Source: Symbiotaphrina buchneri (taxonomy: Eukaryota > Ascomycota > Symbiotaphrinales > Symbiotaphrinaceae). Taken from it: a stretch of DNA of 64,000 nucleotides. Below are positions 23,208-35,996 of the stretch, one piece after another; the first letter of the stretch is position 1; every line of letters begins with the position of its first letter. Made by a program: the position numbers and the translations under genes. The stretch spans positions 186,001 to 250,000 of the forward strand of contig BCIG01000011.1 in the NCBI GenBank assembly GCA_001599915.1. Direction: 5' to 3'. Below the pieces are notes generated by a model. The model was not told where the DNA came from. It saw only the letters and a list, made by a program, of their open reading frames with translations, and searched no databases.

Positions 23208-25569
23208 TTACACTGTCTCCCGGCCTAACTTTGCCAAATCTAATCGCACAAAATCCTCCGCGTTGATGAGCTCCGTGCTACCATACACGATCCGCCGTTT
23301 TGGTCCTCCCGGCCCGCTTGCATGGCTTGTCCTCTTGGCCCACTCCTGCAGGTTTCCATACTCGTCCATGCTCCCTCCACCAACCGTAAACACCACTGCC
23401 TCGTTGAAGCCTTGCCTCCTTTGTCCAAAGCTCGCTCCTGTACCAGGACCTAAGCTTCCAAGAGCGCCTGGGACACTGGGTTGCTGATGTCTGATCTGCG
23501 ATGCTGGTGGCATGGTCCCTCGTGCATTGGCGGACCGAGGATCGAAGTACAGGTAATTTTCCGTCTTGGCAATCGCAGATGACGACGCGGATGCTGGATC
23601 CATGATTGATTCCGTGATCTTGGTTATGGTGAGATCTTTGTTCACCGGTAGGAAATTCTTCACGCCAGATATCAAATTTTCGAAGTTCGCTCCAAGCGCT
23701 CCTTCTTTCAATCGGTCCGCGAAGCGATTGCTGATTGAACTAAAGCCTCTAAATAACGCTCCGTCCGTTGATTGTTGTGCTGGCTGAGTAGGCGCTGATG
23801 TCATCATAGTCATTCGTGTGACCTCTCGCACCCTAAAATGATCGTGAGTTTTAGATGCAGACAGCCAGGTCGATGACGACTCACTGTTTGATATATGCCA
23901 GAGGCGTAACATCGACTCCTGCTGCCTTTAGAGCTTCCTCGAATCGCTCCATGTCGGTTCTCGACACTTCCTGTTCAGTGCTCAAAAACCAGATTATGAA
24001 CAGCCTCAGCTTGTCCATTGGTTCCTTCCCTTTATCTGCGTCGTTGAGCAATTCCAGTATCTGGGCTTTGGTCTGCTTTGTTATGTTCTCCTCGATCTGG
24101 AAGAAATTATCTAACTGGCGTTCCTTGATGCCTTTAAGCAGAGCTGTGGCGATGTTCATATGCATATCTAATAGAGCTTTTCGTTCCCTAAGCTCAGGTA
24201 ACAAAGTTATGGCCGCCTTCAGATGTTGTGCAGAAGCAGACGTGTCATTTTGAAGATCCTCGATCGACGACGCTCCTGTCTTTTTGGTTATCTCATTTGC
24301 GTCCTCTTTGTATCTCGTAAGTTCGGCATCGATGTCTTCCGCAACCTGTGGAAACGGGACACCGGCATTTCTCGTCCAGAAAAAGTCGTTGGAGTTTAGA
24401 TCATAAGCACGCTTCGTCATGCCCTTGGCAGGGTTATTTTCATCGATAGGGGACTCCACAGTGATACGGTTCAGGTGCATTTTCAGCACATCATGAACCA
24501 ACGATTGATATGTCCAGGAATGCGATAGCATTGGTATCAAATCTAAGTTTCGATCCAGAATGATCAAGACTGGTCTGGGTGACTGAGTCCCTGCCGCCGA
24601 GGAGGGTCTTTGACCGCCTCCAGAAAAGAGGTTGTCCTTTGAGTTGAGAATATGGTCCCTGAGCTTTCGGTCAAGCTTAGCTGATATCATTTCCGCTGGA
24701 CCACCTTTAGGACACCGTATGATAGGTATTACGCCTGCCTTCACATCAGCATGATGACCCGGTTTCTACAACAGCGCCGGCGTACCCATTGTGACAACCA
24801 CACTGAATAGACCAATCACGATCTTATCTATGAGAGTTTCCAGCTCTTCATCCTTGGTCTGCCCACTGTTTAAAGCATAGTATGTTTCCTTCCCAAACCC
24901 CAAGCTGAAAAGATCCGGCTCAGAAACAATGAAGTTCAGATACTGGTCGTAGATCTGCGCTATGCTCTCCGCAGTCCCTGCCGTCGCTGTTTCTGCTGCG
25001 AAGTCCTCGAGTAAGGTCCGTGGTATCGATGACAGGAAGTTGATGTAGGCCGGAGAATATAGGTTGCGTGAAAGGTCTGAGGTGACGAGGCGGAGATTGG
25101 CAGAAGTCGGTTCAACAAGATATATGACTGGCACATCCGGAATTGGATGCCGAGGAGAATTGATGTTTCTAGAGACAAGTGAGCAAGGAAAAGTCGTATA
25201 TGCATGAGCGAACCATGAACGACATGAGCAGTCCGTTCGAATGCGGCTCACGTACAGATGGATCGTGACGCCCCAGCCCCGAAGGTCATTCACTCTGAGA
25301 ACGCTGCTAATGACATCTCTCCCTAGATTATCGAAGACAAGTACCTTCCATATTGGCTCCCCGTCAGGGTTCAGTATGGGAGTGGTGTGGGGGACGAGAC
25401 CATTTGTGGTGGTGGTATCATGGGAACCAGGAACTTGAGGAGGATCATGGTTTAGATTGAGGATTCTTTGAATCGCAGCTGCAGATAAACTTCAGTAACA
25501 GTACGGATCATGCGCGGACATCAACATACCCACTTGCCGGTCCCTCAGCGACTGGTGCTGGAGGGCCAT
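23208..25569 (-). CDS. sly1: SM-family protein SLY1, ER-Golgi SNARE regulator
   Basis: Five exons, 25569-25530, 25478-25256, 25168-24786, 24734-23885 and 23832-23208 (minus), give 706 aa. The 40-nt first exon encodes [13 protein letters not shown], leading into [19 protein letters not shown], an N-terminus characteristic of fungal Sly1. Sec1/Munc18 features follow: [41 protein letters not shown] (domain 2), a long helical domain 3a and the C-terminal YGSTEL motif. Sly1 binds the N-peptide of the syntaxin Sed5/Ufe1 and promotes SNARE assembly for ER-to-Golgi fusion and retrograde traffic. All introns are 51-87 nt. The gene is divergent from the PNUTS-like gene over 1.2 kb. Confidence 0.95.
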
Positions 25570-26760
25570 GCTGGCACGTCAAGGTATTTGAGACGAAACG
25601 GTTTTGACGGGCACCGTCATGGACGATGAGAGGTAGGATCGACGGCAACAGTGAGATTCTTACCGCGACCGCGGATCCTATTTGAGGTAGTGGTAAATTG
25701 GTCAAGTTGACTCTGACGCGCTGAAGATTACTGCACACAAATACCCTGAGGCCTGGAGCTGAGCCCACCACTTTAGGTGTACGGTGTACCGGTACTGCCC
25801 TGCATAAAGCAGCAGTTGACATTCTGACCAAATAGGTCTAGCCGACTTGGCACGTCACCAAAAGGCCTCGCTCTGTGTAAACGTCGCCTGCTTCGACCAC
25901 GACAACCGCGACCTTCCTCCCTTTCTTTCACATATCCCCACTCTCTTCTTCCTTACTCCCAGCGTACCCCAACTGCAAACCAGCCACTCTCTGCTCTTTG
26001 AGTTCCGGTGTAAGCATCTCTAACTTAAGTGACGGCCCCGGTTGCAAAGGCAATACCGAGAGGTGGCAGGCGGGCCCACAGTGAGAAATCCGCACTGTGA
26101 AAGGCCAGCGTCCAGGCAGAGTGACATCGAGTGAGCAAGTAAGACCACACTGAAAAGGGTCCTCCCAAACTGTTGTGCAAGGTGCAGTGCCAAAACTCTG
26201 CTGCTCATCGGGCGTGGAGGGGGTGTGTGTGCCATCTCTATTGTGCAACAGGAGGGGATGAGAAATCCTCGCGTTTGCTTGCTACGGTGTTCTTCCTGTT
26301 CGCGCACTGCTATCACGTCCGCTACAGCACGTTTCCTGGGCTTCTAGGATACTGCAACTGAAAGGGGTACTACGTTAGCTTGTTTTGGCCGGCTTGGTGT
26401 GAATCGATCGGCCTTTGACGGCAGCAGCAGCAGCAGGACAGAGCAAGGCAGAACCAACACAACCCCCAATAATTCACACCGGACGCAGTCCACAGCTCCA
26501 TCTGCTACTGCTACCAGTTTTGCTGTCCGCAATTGGGATTCATGTCGCCTCTTTAAGCGCTGCTAAGCCTGTTACGGCAGGGTCAGCACTCCATCCATTC
26601 ACTGTCAACGGTTACACTTGGGTACAGCCAAAAAGTCGACGCCGCTTCTGAGGGCTCGGCAGCGGCAGCAAATCAGGAGGCCCCAACAAAATAACAAAAT
26701 AACGAGCGTACCAAAGCCAAAAGTCCATACGTCGTGCACAGACCACCTCCACCACCAAAG
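25570..26760. promoter_or_regulatory. Divergent promoter between SLY1 and the PNUTS-like gene
   Basis: A gap of 1.2 kb that must serve both genes. A short CAG repeat (about 26418-26437) and CA-rich leader sequence lie in the part that is probably the 5' untranslated region of the right-hand gene. Open frames in the gap lack coding character. Confidence 0.45.
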
Positions 26761-29700
26761 ATGGACCGCTCACATCACGTGCAAGATCACGTGCCGTATC
26801 ATGGTCAACAGCCGCCTGTTCATGCTGGCCGTAGCACCAACAATAACAACGACAACGAATTGATGCCCAATTTTGACCCTAATGGCTTCAGTTCATACTT
26901 CCCCAGTGGCTCCGACGGGTATCTTAACCAGGGGTGGCATTTGGGCTCCTTCGACGGCCAGGGCGATGCGTCGAATTTATATGCCCAGCCGAGTAATAAT
27001 CACTGGACGCAAAATCCCCTACCACAGGAGCCATCCACTCAGGGATATCTAGAGCAGCAGTCTCACACATTTGCTAGACCTACCGACTTAAATCAGCTGA
27101 GTTTTTCGGTACAACCGCAGCAGTCCTATTCACCTTCTCCATACGGACCATCTGGACATATAGGCAGCGCACTATCACCAAATGATCCCTTCCCTAGGCC
27201 GACATCGAGGACTCAAGCGTTTTCTCAGTCGCACCAGACAGTGTCTCCGAATGTGTTGCAGACTCCCTTTGCCACCGCGGGAAGAGATGTTAGACAAGCA
27301 AGCCAGTCTTCCATCGTCAGCCCAAATTCCAATGGGCCGCCCACACCGGAGACTGGTGGGTACTCAAAGCGGCTTGTCCCAAACGTGCAACTTCCTGCAG
27401 GCGTTGCAAAAGGTGTCTTTTTAGAAAAGGACCCGAAAGCAGTGTCCCAGCTGACGGGTGCTGAACCGTTTCGAGACCTTTTTCTTGCCGTGGGGCGGAC
27501 GCCCGTGCAGGTGATGACAACCAAAACAAGCCTGCCATCACATAGGCCGAGAGCTTCAAGGAATGACCTAAAGAAGGCAAGGGCAGAAGGGAAAGGAGCA
27601 AGCATTGTGGCGCCCCCAGGCAAGGCTGATCGCCCTCGTAAAAAGCTCAAGGTAGCGGCTCCAAGGTCTATCTCAAGCGTCGGAGGCTCTGGCCCTCTTC
27701 AAATTGCACCCCGGGCTCCGCGAGAAGATGGAAAGCGAATCCTTTCGGAATCTTCTGAAGATGATTCGGATTATTCTGCCGAGTCAGAGGAGGAAGAGGA
27801 GGCTGATGAGAAATCTCCCTTGCCACCAACTCGTCCCACAGATCCAGAAGATGCTATTCGCTACGACATGACTGCAGCTGTTTGGTTTCCTAGAAATCGT
27901 GACGGCACAGTGGAAGAAATCCGTAATGGTATTGGGAAATTCTGGGAAGTTCTAAAACCTATTCGGGAGAGTTACAAGAAAGATACAGCAGCTCTGAAGG
28001 AGGCAGAGGAAGCCAAAAACTCGCAGGCTGTCAGTGCACTTCAATCTCGCGCCAAGAAACACCATAATCTACTCAAGATCGCCATTGCAGCCTCCTTGGA
28101 GAATGGTCACAAGGATATACTTGAAAGGTATGTAAGAGTTGATTTTGCCCATCCTTGGTGGATAGTTCTTCAGCTTTACGAGTACTGCCTTATATTTGGC
28201 GTCATATTATCACGGGACGACAATCCTTTCCGATCTGCTCCCACTGACTGTGTCCGCAGATTGGGCGAATTACCAATGTTCGTGCTTCTTCTTCAGAATC
28301 TTCTTACGGATCGGATCAAAGCCGACGACGTGGATGGAGAGGTGTCGAAAACCGCACTTGAGGTAAGCCCAGTGTTTGTCTTTCACTTCAAACTTGGACT
28401 GAGATCGTCATGCAGGCTTTGAGCAGATGTAAAACATTGGATCAAGAGGCACTCGAAAAGTTTAAGATTGACCGGACCGTAGCTCGTCTCAACAAAAAAG
28501 GTGGTGATAAGATCAAGAGCTTGGTCAAAATCATACTCGAGAATGCTGCGGCCGAAACCAAACGGAAAAGTGCATCTTCTAAAACTGGTGTCCCGAAAGG
28601 TTCCGAGAGCAAGTCTCAGAATGCTAGTCCTGCAAAAGCACCAGCCACTGCACCCCTTGGTGGGATAAAACGTGCCCGAGATGGCGACGCCGGCAGCGAG
28701 CAACCGCAGAAGAAGTTGGCGCCCCAGCCTTCAGCTCCTTCTACTGTAAACAGACATGGGTCAACTATCAATAAGAAATCAACACCGTCTTCTGACGGTA
28801 AAAGTAATGGTGGCGATTCTGCTNCCCCTGCCACTAAGACCAAAGTCACTCATGTTGTAGCAAAACCAAGCGGCTTTTTCTCGAGCTTGCAATCCGCTTC
28901 GAAGAAGCCTGGCACGTCTAACGCGGCATTGGCTGCAGCTGCTGCCCAAGCAAAGAATGCTGTACAAAGGTGCGTATCTGGACCATCTTGGTGCTGCCTA
29001 TCCTGCTCTGCTCGAACCACAAAGATCCCCACCGAGCGTTACAGAAACAGCTGCTAACCGTTTACTGCAGCAATGTCGAGCGGAAACCGACTGTTGCCCC
29101 CCAAGCACCACCTACGAAACCGTCCTTCTCCTTCGCTGAGACCATGGCTAACTTGACGAAGCCAAAGGAAGCGGAGCCGTCCAAAGTGGGAGATAATAAG
29201 CAATCGGAGACGGAAGAAGAAAAACGCAAACGTCTTAAGAAAGAGCGCCGCCGTCACCTCCGTGTGACCTTCAAGCCTGAGAACGAGCTTGTACAAACTC
29301 GCTACTTCCACCACGATCCTGAAGAAGAGCTCGGCCGTGAGCCCAACTTCGTTCAGGATGCAAATGACGTTCGTGGGGAAGGTAGAGCTCTGAAACTACA
29401 CCAGGATTTGGATGTTATGGACGAAGACGATGAAGCGCCTGCCAGTGAGGTGGCATACCACCCATACAGTGCACCGGTCGGTGAGTATTTCTTAACTGGA
29501 AGCTCAATGCATGCATTTGCTTACTGTCACAGCCATTGATTTCGACGTGATTGACAGTGAAGAGCGAAATAGAAACTTCATCAAGCGAGGTGGCCTGCTC
29601 GTTGTTGAGAGTCAGGAGAGGCAAATTCAGGAGCAACTCGAAGCTACCACTTTGCTCGTTCACTATGCGGATGTCTCTGACATTCCTCCCTCACCCCGGG

Positions 29701-30464
29701 AGCCCTCCAATCCGTACTCCGGAGAGACGGTCCAGGAGACTCCTTTTGGGCCTCCAGGAGAACCTACAGCTGTGAGTTATCGACCACCCAGAAATTTTCC
29801 GTCAAGCAGTGTCTTATATCAGTCACAGTCTCGACAAGCAAAGATCCTGGTTGAACAGCAGGTCCCGCCTGTTACCCAACCGATTGTTGCCGCTGCTCCT
29901 GGGATGGCAAATATATCATCCATCCTTAGCGCTATACAGAGTTTTCAGCAACGTCAAGTTCAGCCAGCTTCTACGCCAGCCCCCCAACCCACTACCACAC
30001 CTAATCTTGCTTCAAGTCTGGAGAAGGTGTTCGCCATGTACTCTGGCGGAGGAGCACAGCCCGCCCAGCAACCTCCCATGCAACCACAGCAGCAGTTTCA
30101 TATCCCACAGTTACCACAGGCGACCCCGGCTGTGGATCTGTCAGCCCTCCTAGCCAGTGTAAACGCTCCTCAACAACAAGCCCACACGCAACAGCCGCAA
30201 GCTGTGCAGCCAAATCCTCAGTTGCAAGCCGTTCTGGCGCAGCTAGGGCAGAACTTTACCCCGCAGATGCAGAGCTTTGGATTCCAGCATCCCCCGCAAG
30301 GGCAGCGGCAAGATGAGAACGATCGTTACGGTTATGATGGTGCGCGAGATCGCCGGAGCAAGCCTGGCAAGGACAAGAAGAAATTTCCTTACGTCTGCAA
30401 ATTTTGGGAGCAGAACAATTGCAAGAAGGGCGATAACTGCCAGTTTTTGCACGAGCACCAATAA
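26761..30464 (+). CDS. PNUTS (PPP1R10/Ppn1)-like protein: TFIIS N-domain, PP1-binding RVxF motif, CCCH zinc finger
   Basis: Exons 26761-28127, 28260-28362, 28416-28969, 29071-29480 and 29533-30464 give 1121 aa. The first 350 residues are Gln/Ser/Pro-rich and probably disordered. A TFIIS N-terminal (LW) helical domain spans about residues 430-530 (ERLGELPMFVLLLQNLL is formed across the first intron). A basic stretch then leads into RVTF at about 739-742, a canonical RVxF docking motif for protein phosphatase 1, followed by an acidic segment. After a Gln/Pro-rich region the protein ends with a CCCH finger: Cys 1100, Cys 1108, Cys 1114 and His 1118 (C-x7-C-x5-C-x3-H). That order is the architecture of PNUTS, the PP1 partner in the cleavage and polyadenylation machinery (Ppn1 in fission yeast). 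Orthology is inferred from it. One undetermined base (28825) falls in a Ser/Pro-rich part. Confidence 0.87.
28825..28825. other. Undetermined base (n) in coding sequence
   Basis: The base call is n at this site, in the third exon of the PNUTS-like gene. It is the first position of a codon ending in cc, so the residue is Ser, Pro, Thr or Ala; the frame is unaffected. Confidence 0.99.
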
Positions 30465-32632
30465 CTCTACCTGGCCGTATTGTGCATGCCATTTTGCAGC
30501 TTTGTTTCATATGGTGACGTTCAGAAGCGGTCCCAGCTAATCAGCGTCTTGCTGGGGTCTAAGGATACTTTGGTGGTAGAGAGTGTAGGTTCGCATTGGC
30601 TGGATGGGCGCTCTAGACCTCCTTTATTGCTATTGCTGGCAGGACGTCATGTATTTTCGAATGGCTCAAGCTGCTGGCTGGTGGTCGCATCAATGATACC
30701 TTTGCATTACCTTGGAGCAGAGAAATACTCCTAATCTTGATTCTTTCTTTCATACGGCTACCTTACATACCTAATTGGGAACCAACATCGTGCACTGCAT
30801 TCCCTTCGCCCACATAAACCGATTCCAAACAAGTAACTGTGGCCAATACTGAGATAGCAACGCGGCATCGACAACAGAAGTATCACGATCAGACAGAGAG
30901 CCAGCATGGCTGTACCGTACCTAAGGTAGGTAACTGCCGTTGTGCACCTTGTTTGGTGAGAGGATCAAGGTACAGGTACTGATGACATACTCGCATGGGC
31001 CATGTGGCTCGCTCCTCATGAAAGGTACTCGATACCTCGGTAAAGGACCACGAAGATGTGTAACCCGGAAGAGGAAAGGTAACAAAATGCTTCTAAATTG
31101 GGATACGGAGTCGCGTACTTCGTAAAAGTCCGCCGAGCACTGGACGCCTAGAAAATGACAAGAACACTGGTCTTCCCGCCGTGCCTTTATCGGGCACGCG
31201 GCGCTCGCTTCAAGCCCGGGGCGTGGGTGCATTATTATTGTTGCACTCCTGGTCTCGAAGGGTCCGTACCTGCATCGCTGGATCCCCTGCGTCCCTGCCA
31301 GCTACGTACGGAGGTATGTTACTACGTATTGTGCGTCGCATTCTGCTGTGACGCAAGCTGGAACGCAGTGTGTCTGAAAATCTCTTCTACAGTCGCTTCC
31401 CTGTGGATCTTTTGACGTCTTTAACGTCGCCTAGCATAAGTCTCCGAAACCTACGCGGATCGTCATGTTCGAAAACTGGGGATTTCCCTCAGACCGTTGT
31501 CTGGCGAGCCGTTGATCAGTCACAGTCCTAACTGCCTGCTAATCCTATCATTATTTACACCCTGTCGCACACGAGGAGTCATGACACTCCAGTTCTGGTG
31601 ATAATGGTTGAGTGTGAAGGAATAGCTGTACGAGTAGTGATGATACCTGGCAACAGTCGGCCAGGTGTCACACCCACAAAGGTGTATGTATTAATTATTT
31701 GTTCGTAGCGCTGGAATTCGGCGATGGAAAAAAGATTTCTTTTAAATTGAAGTAAGACATCAGCGTTGACTGGCGAGCACTAGAACCAAATCAGTCACTC
31801 CTGCCTCCCTGTACACTGGCGGCTGAGGGGCTGTGCACTGTTGATGGGTGAGCAGCGTCGGGTAGGCCGCGTACTCGTGCCCAGCTCGCCAGGTTGCCCA
31901 GCAAAATCGTCAATTAAGAGGCACCGTAAATAATTTAGCATTAACAGCCACCAGAGACCGACACGCTCCGGTTAACCAGTGAAGCCAACTGGAATCATTA
32001 CCTAAACCACCTCACGCTCTGGGCTGTGTGGGCTGTGGGCACTGGGCGCTCCTGCACGGCTGCACCCTGCGCTCCTCTCCCCCATCCGCACCGCCCGCAT
32101 TCTTTCAATCAAACGCTACCACCACAACACTTCCACACTCTCTACTCTTTCTTACTCCCTCTGGAAAAGTCACACTACCTTCCCGCCAGCATCCTAACGC
32201 TTTTTCCTGCCACCGACAGCGACCTCCAAATCTCCCCGCTCTTTTCATTTTGACAGCTTTTGATCTGCAGGCAATACACCACGACCCAGCCTCCAGGTCC
32301 TACGATCGCTGCTCTAGTCACCCGCGCGTCGCTCGCTTCCCCAATATCCGGTTTTGATCGCTCTTTGTCGCTGCCCGCGGCCGGCTCATCTGTCACCCAT
32401 CAAATCGACCCATTCCATCCCAGCATCTTTACACTACAACCCAGCTCAGAGAACCTTCCACTTCCGCTGATAGAACTGGATGATGGTTGAAAGCCTGGGG
32501 TCGAAGTGATCATCTACTTGGAACGAACTGTATCGAAGTCAGCTGGGCTGCTGCCGGAACCCAGTTAGACCTACCTCCACGCCTGGCTGTCCCGCTCTGG
32601 TCAACCTCCTACGATCTCCACGGAACGTCAAA
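30465..32632. promoter_or_regulatory. Large gene-free stretch upstream of the Flc-like gene
   Basis: About 2.2 kb between two plus-strand genes. The left part is the 3' flank of the PNUTS-like gene. Around 30909-31055 there is a dense group of TACC/GGTA motifs (GTACCTAAGGTAGGTA, AAGGTAC, GATACCTCGGTA), with further TACGTACGGAG-like motifs near 31300. The right-hand 600 bases (about 32040-32632) are rich in C and T, as expected for promoter and 5' untranslated leader of the Flc-like gene. No convincing gene or RNA is seen in the middle. Confidence 0.45.
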
Positions 32633-35118
32633 ATGCGACCTTCGTTATCATCTTCGATTTCTCTTTTCTTGACTGCGCTCCTTACATTCCTCCCCTTTTC
32701 CTCGGCGATCCGCCTTATCGAGTCGAAGTCTCTCAACCCATGCCAAGACAACTCCAGCTTCACGGCGTCCCTGTTCAACGTCGTCTTCACCCCGGACAAC
32801 AGGACCCTTGCATTTGATATCGTGGGCATATCGTCAATCCAGGGCAATGTCACCGTGGATCTACAGGTCATCGCCTATGGTCTTAAAATCCTGCAGGAGA
32901 CTCTCGACCCATGTGAGATGAACCTAGACGGGTTCTGCCCAATGACTACGGACCCTGTGGATATCAACTCGAACCTTGTATTATCTGAGAGCGTGGTGAA
33001 GTACATTCCAGGTAAGCATATCTGTTCCGGATCTGTTCCGGATCCATCCGTCAGAATGGACTGAACTAACGTGGGTATAGGAATCGCCTACGGGGTGCCG
33101 GACCTCGATGGCACTGTGAAAGTATACATCAACGACACCGATTCGGGCGAAGCTGTTGCTTGCGTGGAAGCTCAGTTGTCGAACGGCAAGACTGTAGACC
33201 AGAAGGGAGTTGGTTGGGCCACTGCGGTGATTGCAGGTCTCGCGCTCATTGCATCTGCCGTTACTTCTGGACTAGGCTTTTCCAATACTGCTGCGCATAT
33301 TGCGGCCAATGCATTGTCTCTGTTCGGATACTTCCAGGCGCAGGCCATGGCTGGCATGACTGCTGTCCCGCTTCCCCCTATCGTTCAAGCGTGGACTCAG
33401 GACTTCCAGTGGTCGATGGGCATCATCAGAGTAGGATTCATGCAGGCGATCGCAACGTGGTATCAGCAATCTACCGGTGGTACTCCTTCCACGACACTGA
33501 GTACAATTTCGACCAACTCTGTTGAAGTCATGAAGCGATCGCTTGACTCCAGCAAGTTCAAGCGAGCTGCCGATTACATACGTGCCTCGCATAGAGCATT
33601 CAGGAGAGCAGCGGACCACCTCATGGCCCGGGCTACGACTACATCTACCCAGTCGACTAAAGCTATTGTTGTGAGGGGAATACAGAGGGTTGGTTTCCGG
33701 GCTGGTATTGAGAGCACGAACATCTTTTTGACCGGGTTGATATTCCTCTTGGTGTTTATCGTCTTTGTGATCTTGGGGGTGGCCATTTTCAAAGGCTTCT
33801 GCGAGCTCGCCGTCAAGGCGAGATGGATGAAGGGCAATAAGTTTCAAGACTTCAGAAATGGTTGGTTGACCGTAACGAAGGGCATCCTGTTCCGTCTGGT
33901 ATGTAGGAAATTCTCCTCCTTGCCACAACGTGCTAATCTTGCCAGGTCTTGATTGGCTACCCGCAAATGTGCATCCTGGACATGTGGGAGCTTACCCAAC
34001 GTGACTCCGCCGCGGAGGTGGTTCTAGCATTGTTCTTTTTCATTGCCATGAGTGGAACATTGGCGTGGGCCTCACTGAAAGTGATTCGTATCGCTCGGCG
34101 ATCCGTGGCGATGCACAAGAATCCTGCCTACATCCTCTATTCCGACCCTGCTGCCTTGAACAAATGGGGGTTCCTATACGTCCAATTCCGGGCCACCGCT
34201 TACTATTTCATCGTGCCTGTATTGGCCTATACGATCGTTAAGGCCATGTTCATTGCATTTGCCCAGGGAGCTCCGACCGTTCAGGCAATCGCTTTGGTCC
34301 TCATTGAGGGTATTGCACTCATTGGAATCTGCGTCGTTCGTCCTTGGATGGACAAGCGGACCAATGTCTTCAACATCTCCATTGGAGTAGTCAACTTCCT
34401 CAATGCCATCTTCCTGCTGATCTTCACAGGAATCTTTAACGCACCAGTGAGTCATCTGAAATGAGAGTTGAATCGAAGTCCTGCTAACTCGCTTCCGCAG
34501 GGTTTGGTCACTGGTGTCGTAGGCGTGGTCTTCTTTGTCCTCAATGCGATCTTTGCCCTTGTTCTCCTCATTCTTGTGCTTATCTCGACTATTATGGCGA
34601 TTACTTCAAAGAATCCCGACACTCGCTACCAGCCGATGCGCGACGACCGCGCTTCGTTTATCAAGTCCCAGACAGGCTTGACGACCGAGCTGGATGCATT
34701 GGGTGCGACAGCCAGGGGTGACCTGAAAGGTCGTGACCTTGATGACGATGAGGATTCCTTCTCCTCAGGCTCCGGGTCCAGGCAGCACACAGATGCCTCC
34801 GGAGTTCCGCTGCCTCCATCAACAGCGAATTCCGCTCGGCGCTCTCCCCCTCACTCTCCAGTGGATCCGTCTGTGCCATTATTCCCAAGCGAGGGTATAG
34901 GCCGACATGGACCGCCTCCCAGCTACTCTGACAACCCGAGAGGGATCTATCAGTCGTACAATGATGGTTCGCGACCAGGAAGTGACCTTCCGCTCCTGAA
35001 CCCGAGGACACAAGTTGGTGGCGTCTCGTCTCGGTCGTCGAATCGACCGAGCCACGAGGGATATCGGCAGGCGCACAATGCCAGTCCCTGGCAGCGGGGT
35101 GCAGGTTACGAGCACTAA
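32633..35118 (+). CDS. Flc/TRP-like membrane protein (flavin carrier family)
   Basis: Exons 32633-33011, 33081-33898, 33946-34446 and 34501-35118 give 771 aa. A signal peptide (about 1-25, ending FSSA) precedes an extracytoplasmic ML-like lipid-binding domain of about 150 residues with paired cysteines and Asn-linked sites. At least eight hydrophobic segments follow, for example near FLTGLIFLLVFIVFVILGV and VVLALFFFIAMSGTLAWA. A long Ser/Pro-rich cytoplasmic tail (last 170 residues) ends the protein. This is the fungal TRP-like/Flc family; in yeast Flc1-3 are linked to FAD import into the ER, calcium homeostasis and cell-wall integrity, and Aspergillus homologues to hyphal growth. The transported species is not shown by sequence. 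All three introns have CTAA-type branch sites and CAG or TAG acceptors. Confidence 0.92.
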
Positions 35119-35996
35119 TGACATATATAACGACCTAAGGTGTTTTTGGATGTCGGCCCCTAGACTGATCAGCAGTCCACTCGCCGTCACAAAGCGGTGA
35201 TAGGCGGTCCATCGTCTTCGATTCATGCTATTATTGCATTGGGTTCTCTGTCTCGGAGGCGGAATCGAGTGCGGTGTGCCTGTAAGGCCGCACTCGAGCA
35301 CAGTTGAGGAATTGCATATGGAGAAAGCAGCAGGCGGTTTCCAAAAAAGTGCGCTCCTGCCTTGCTTGACTTTTAAAGTTCACGGCGAAGCATTGTTCGG
35401 GGTTCATCGTTCGGTGTTTCTTCGGTTTGCGGGGAGCCTGCTTCCCTTTGATGCAAGTATACCATGTACAGCACCGCTTCGAAGGGGCGTACAGGGAGGC
35501 TTCCGACCGCAGGCGTCCATTTCCTTTTGTGTGGCACAAGGACCAATTAGCCTTGGGCAGTAGCTAGTTTAAATTTACGACGAATTGATTAAAATTGGGC
35601 CTTCCACATTTAAGCAATCTGGAACTCCTCCAGTGCACGAGCACGTGTGTGCAAACGGTTTTCATTACGATGGCGGTGTGTAGTGCAGGGGAGGCCCTTT
35701 TTCTGACTGGAGCAAGCCCATCCCCTCTCCACGTCGGATGACAAAGGGCGTACTATGGTCATTGCAGCTCAATGTTCTTTTCTCGTCAATTGTACCAAGC
35801 AGGGCAACATGTCAGGGAGCACAGGCGATCTGCGATGTTGTGGTAGGACTTGTCATATCCATTAAAAAAATGCTAGCTGCATCTCATCTGAGGATGCCCC
35901 CTTTTTACCCTCCACCCTATCATACAAATGCCAGAGAGAACAGCCGCAGAACAGATGCACAACTTCGACTAGGCCCATATCAGGCCAGCAAGCAGG
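35119..35996. other. Gene-free spacer between converging Flc-like and ERV25 genes
   Basis: An 878-base gap holding the 3' untranslated regions of two converging genes. Open frames at about 35225-35563 on both strands overlap each other and match no family. The middle (35570-35610) is AT-rich. Confidence 0.45.
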
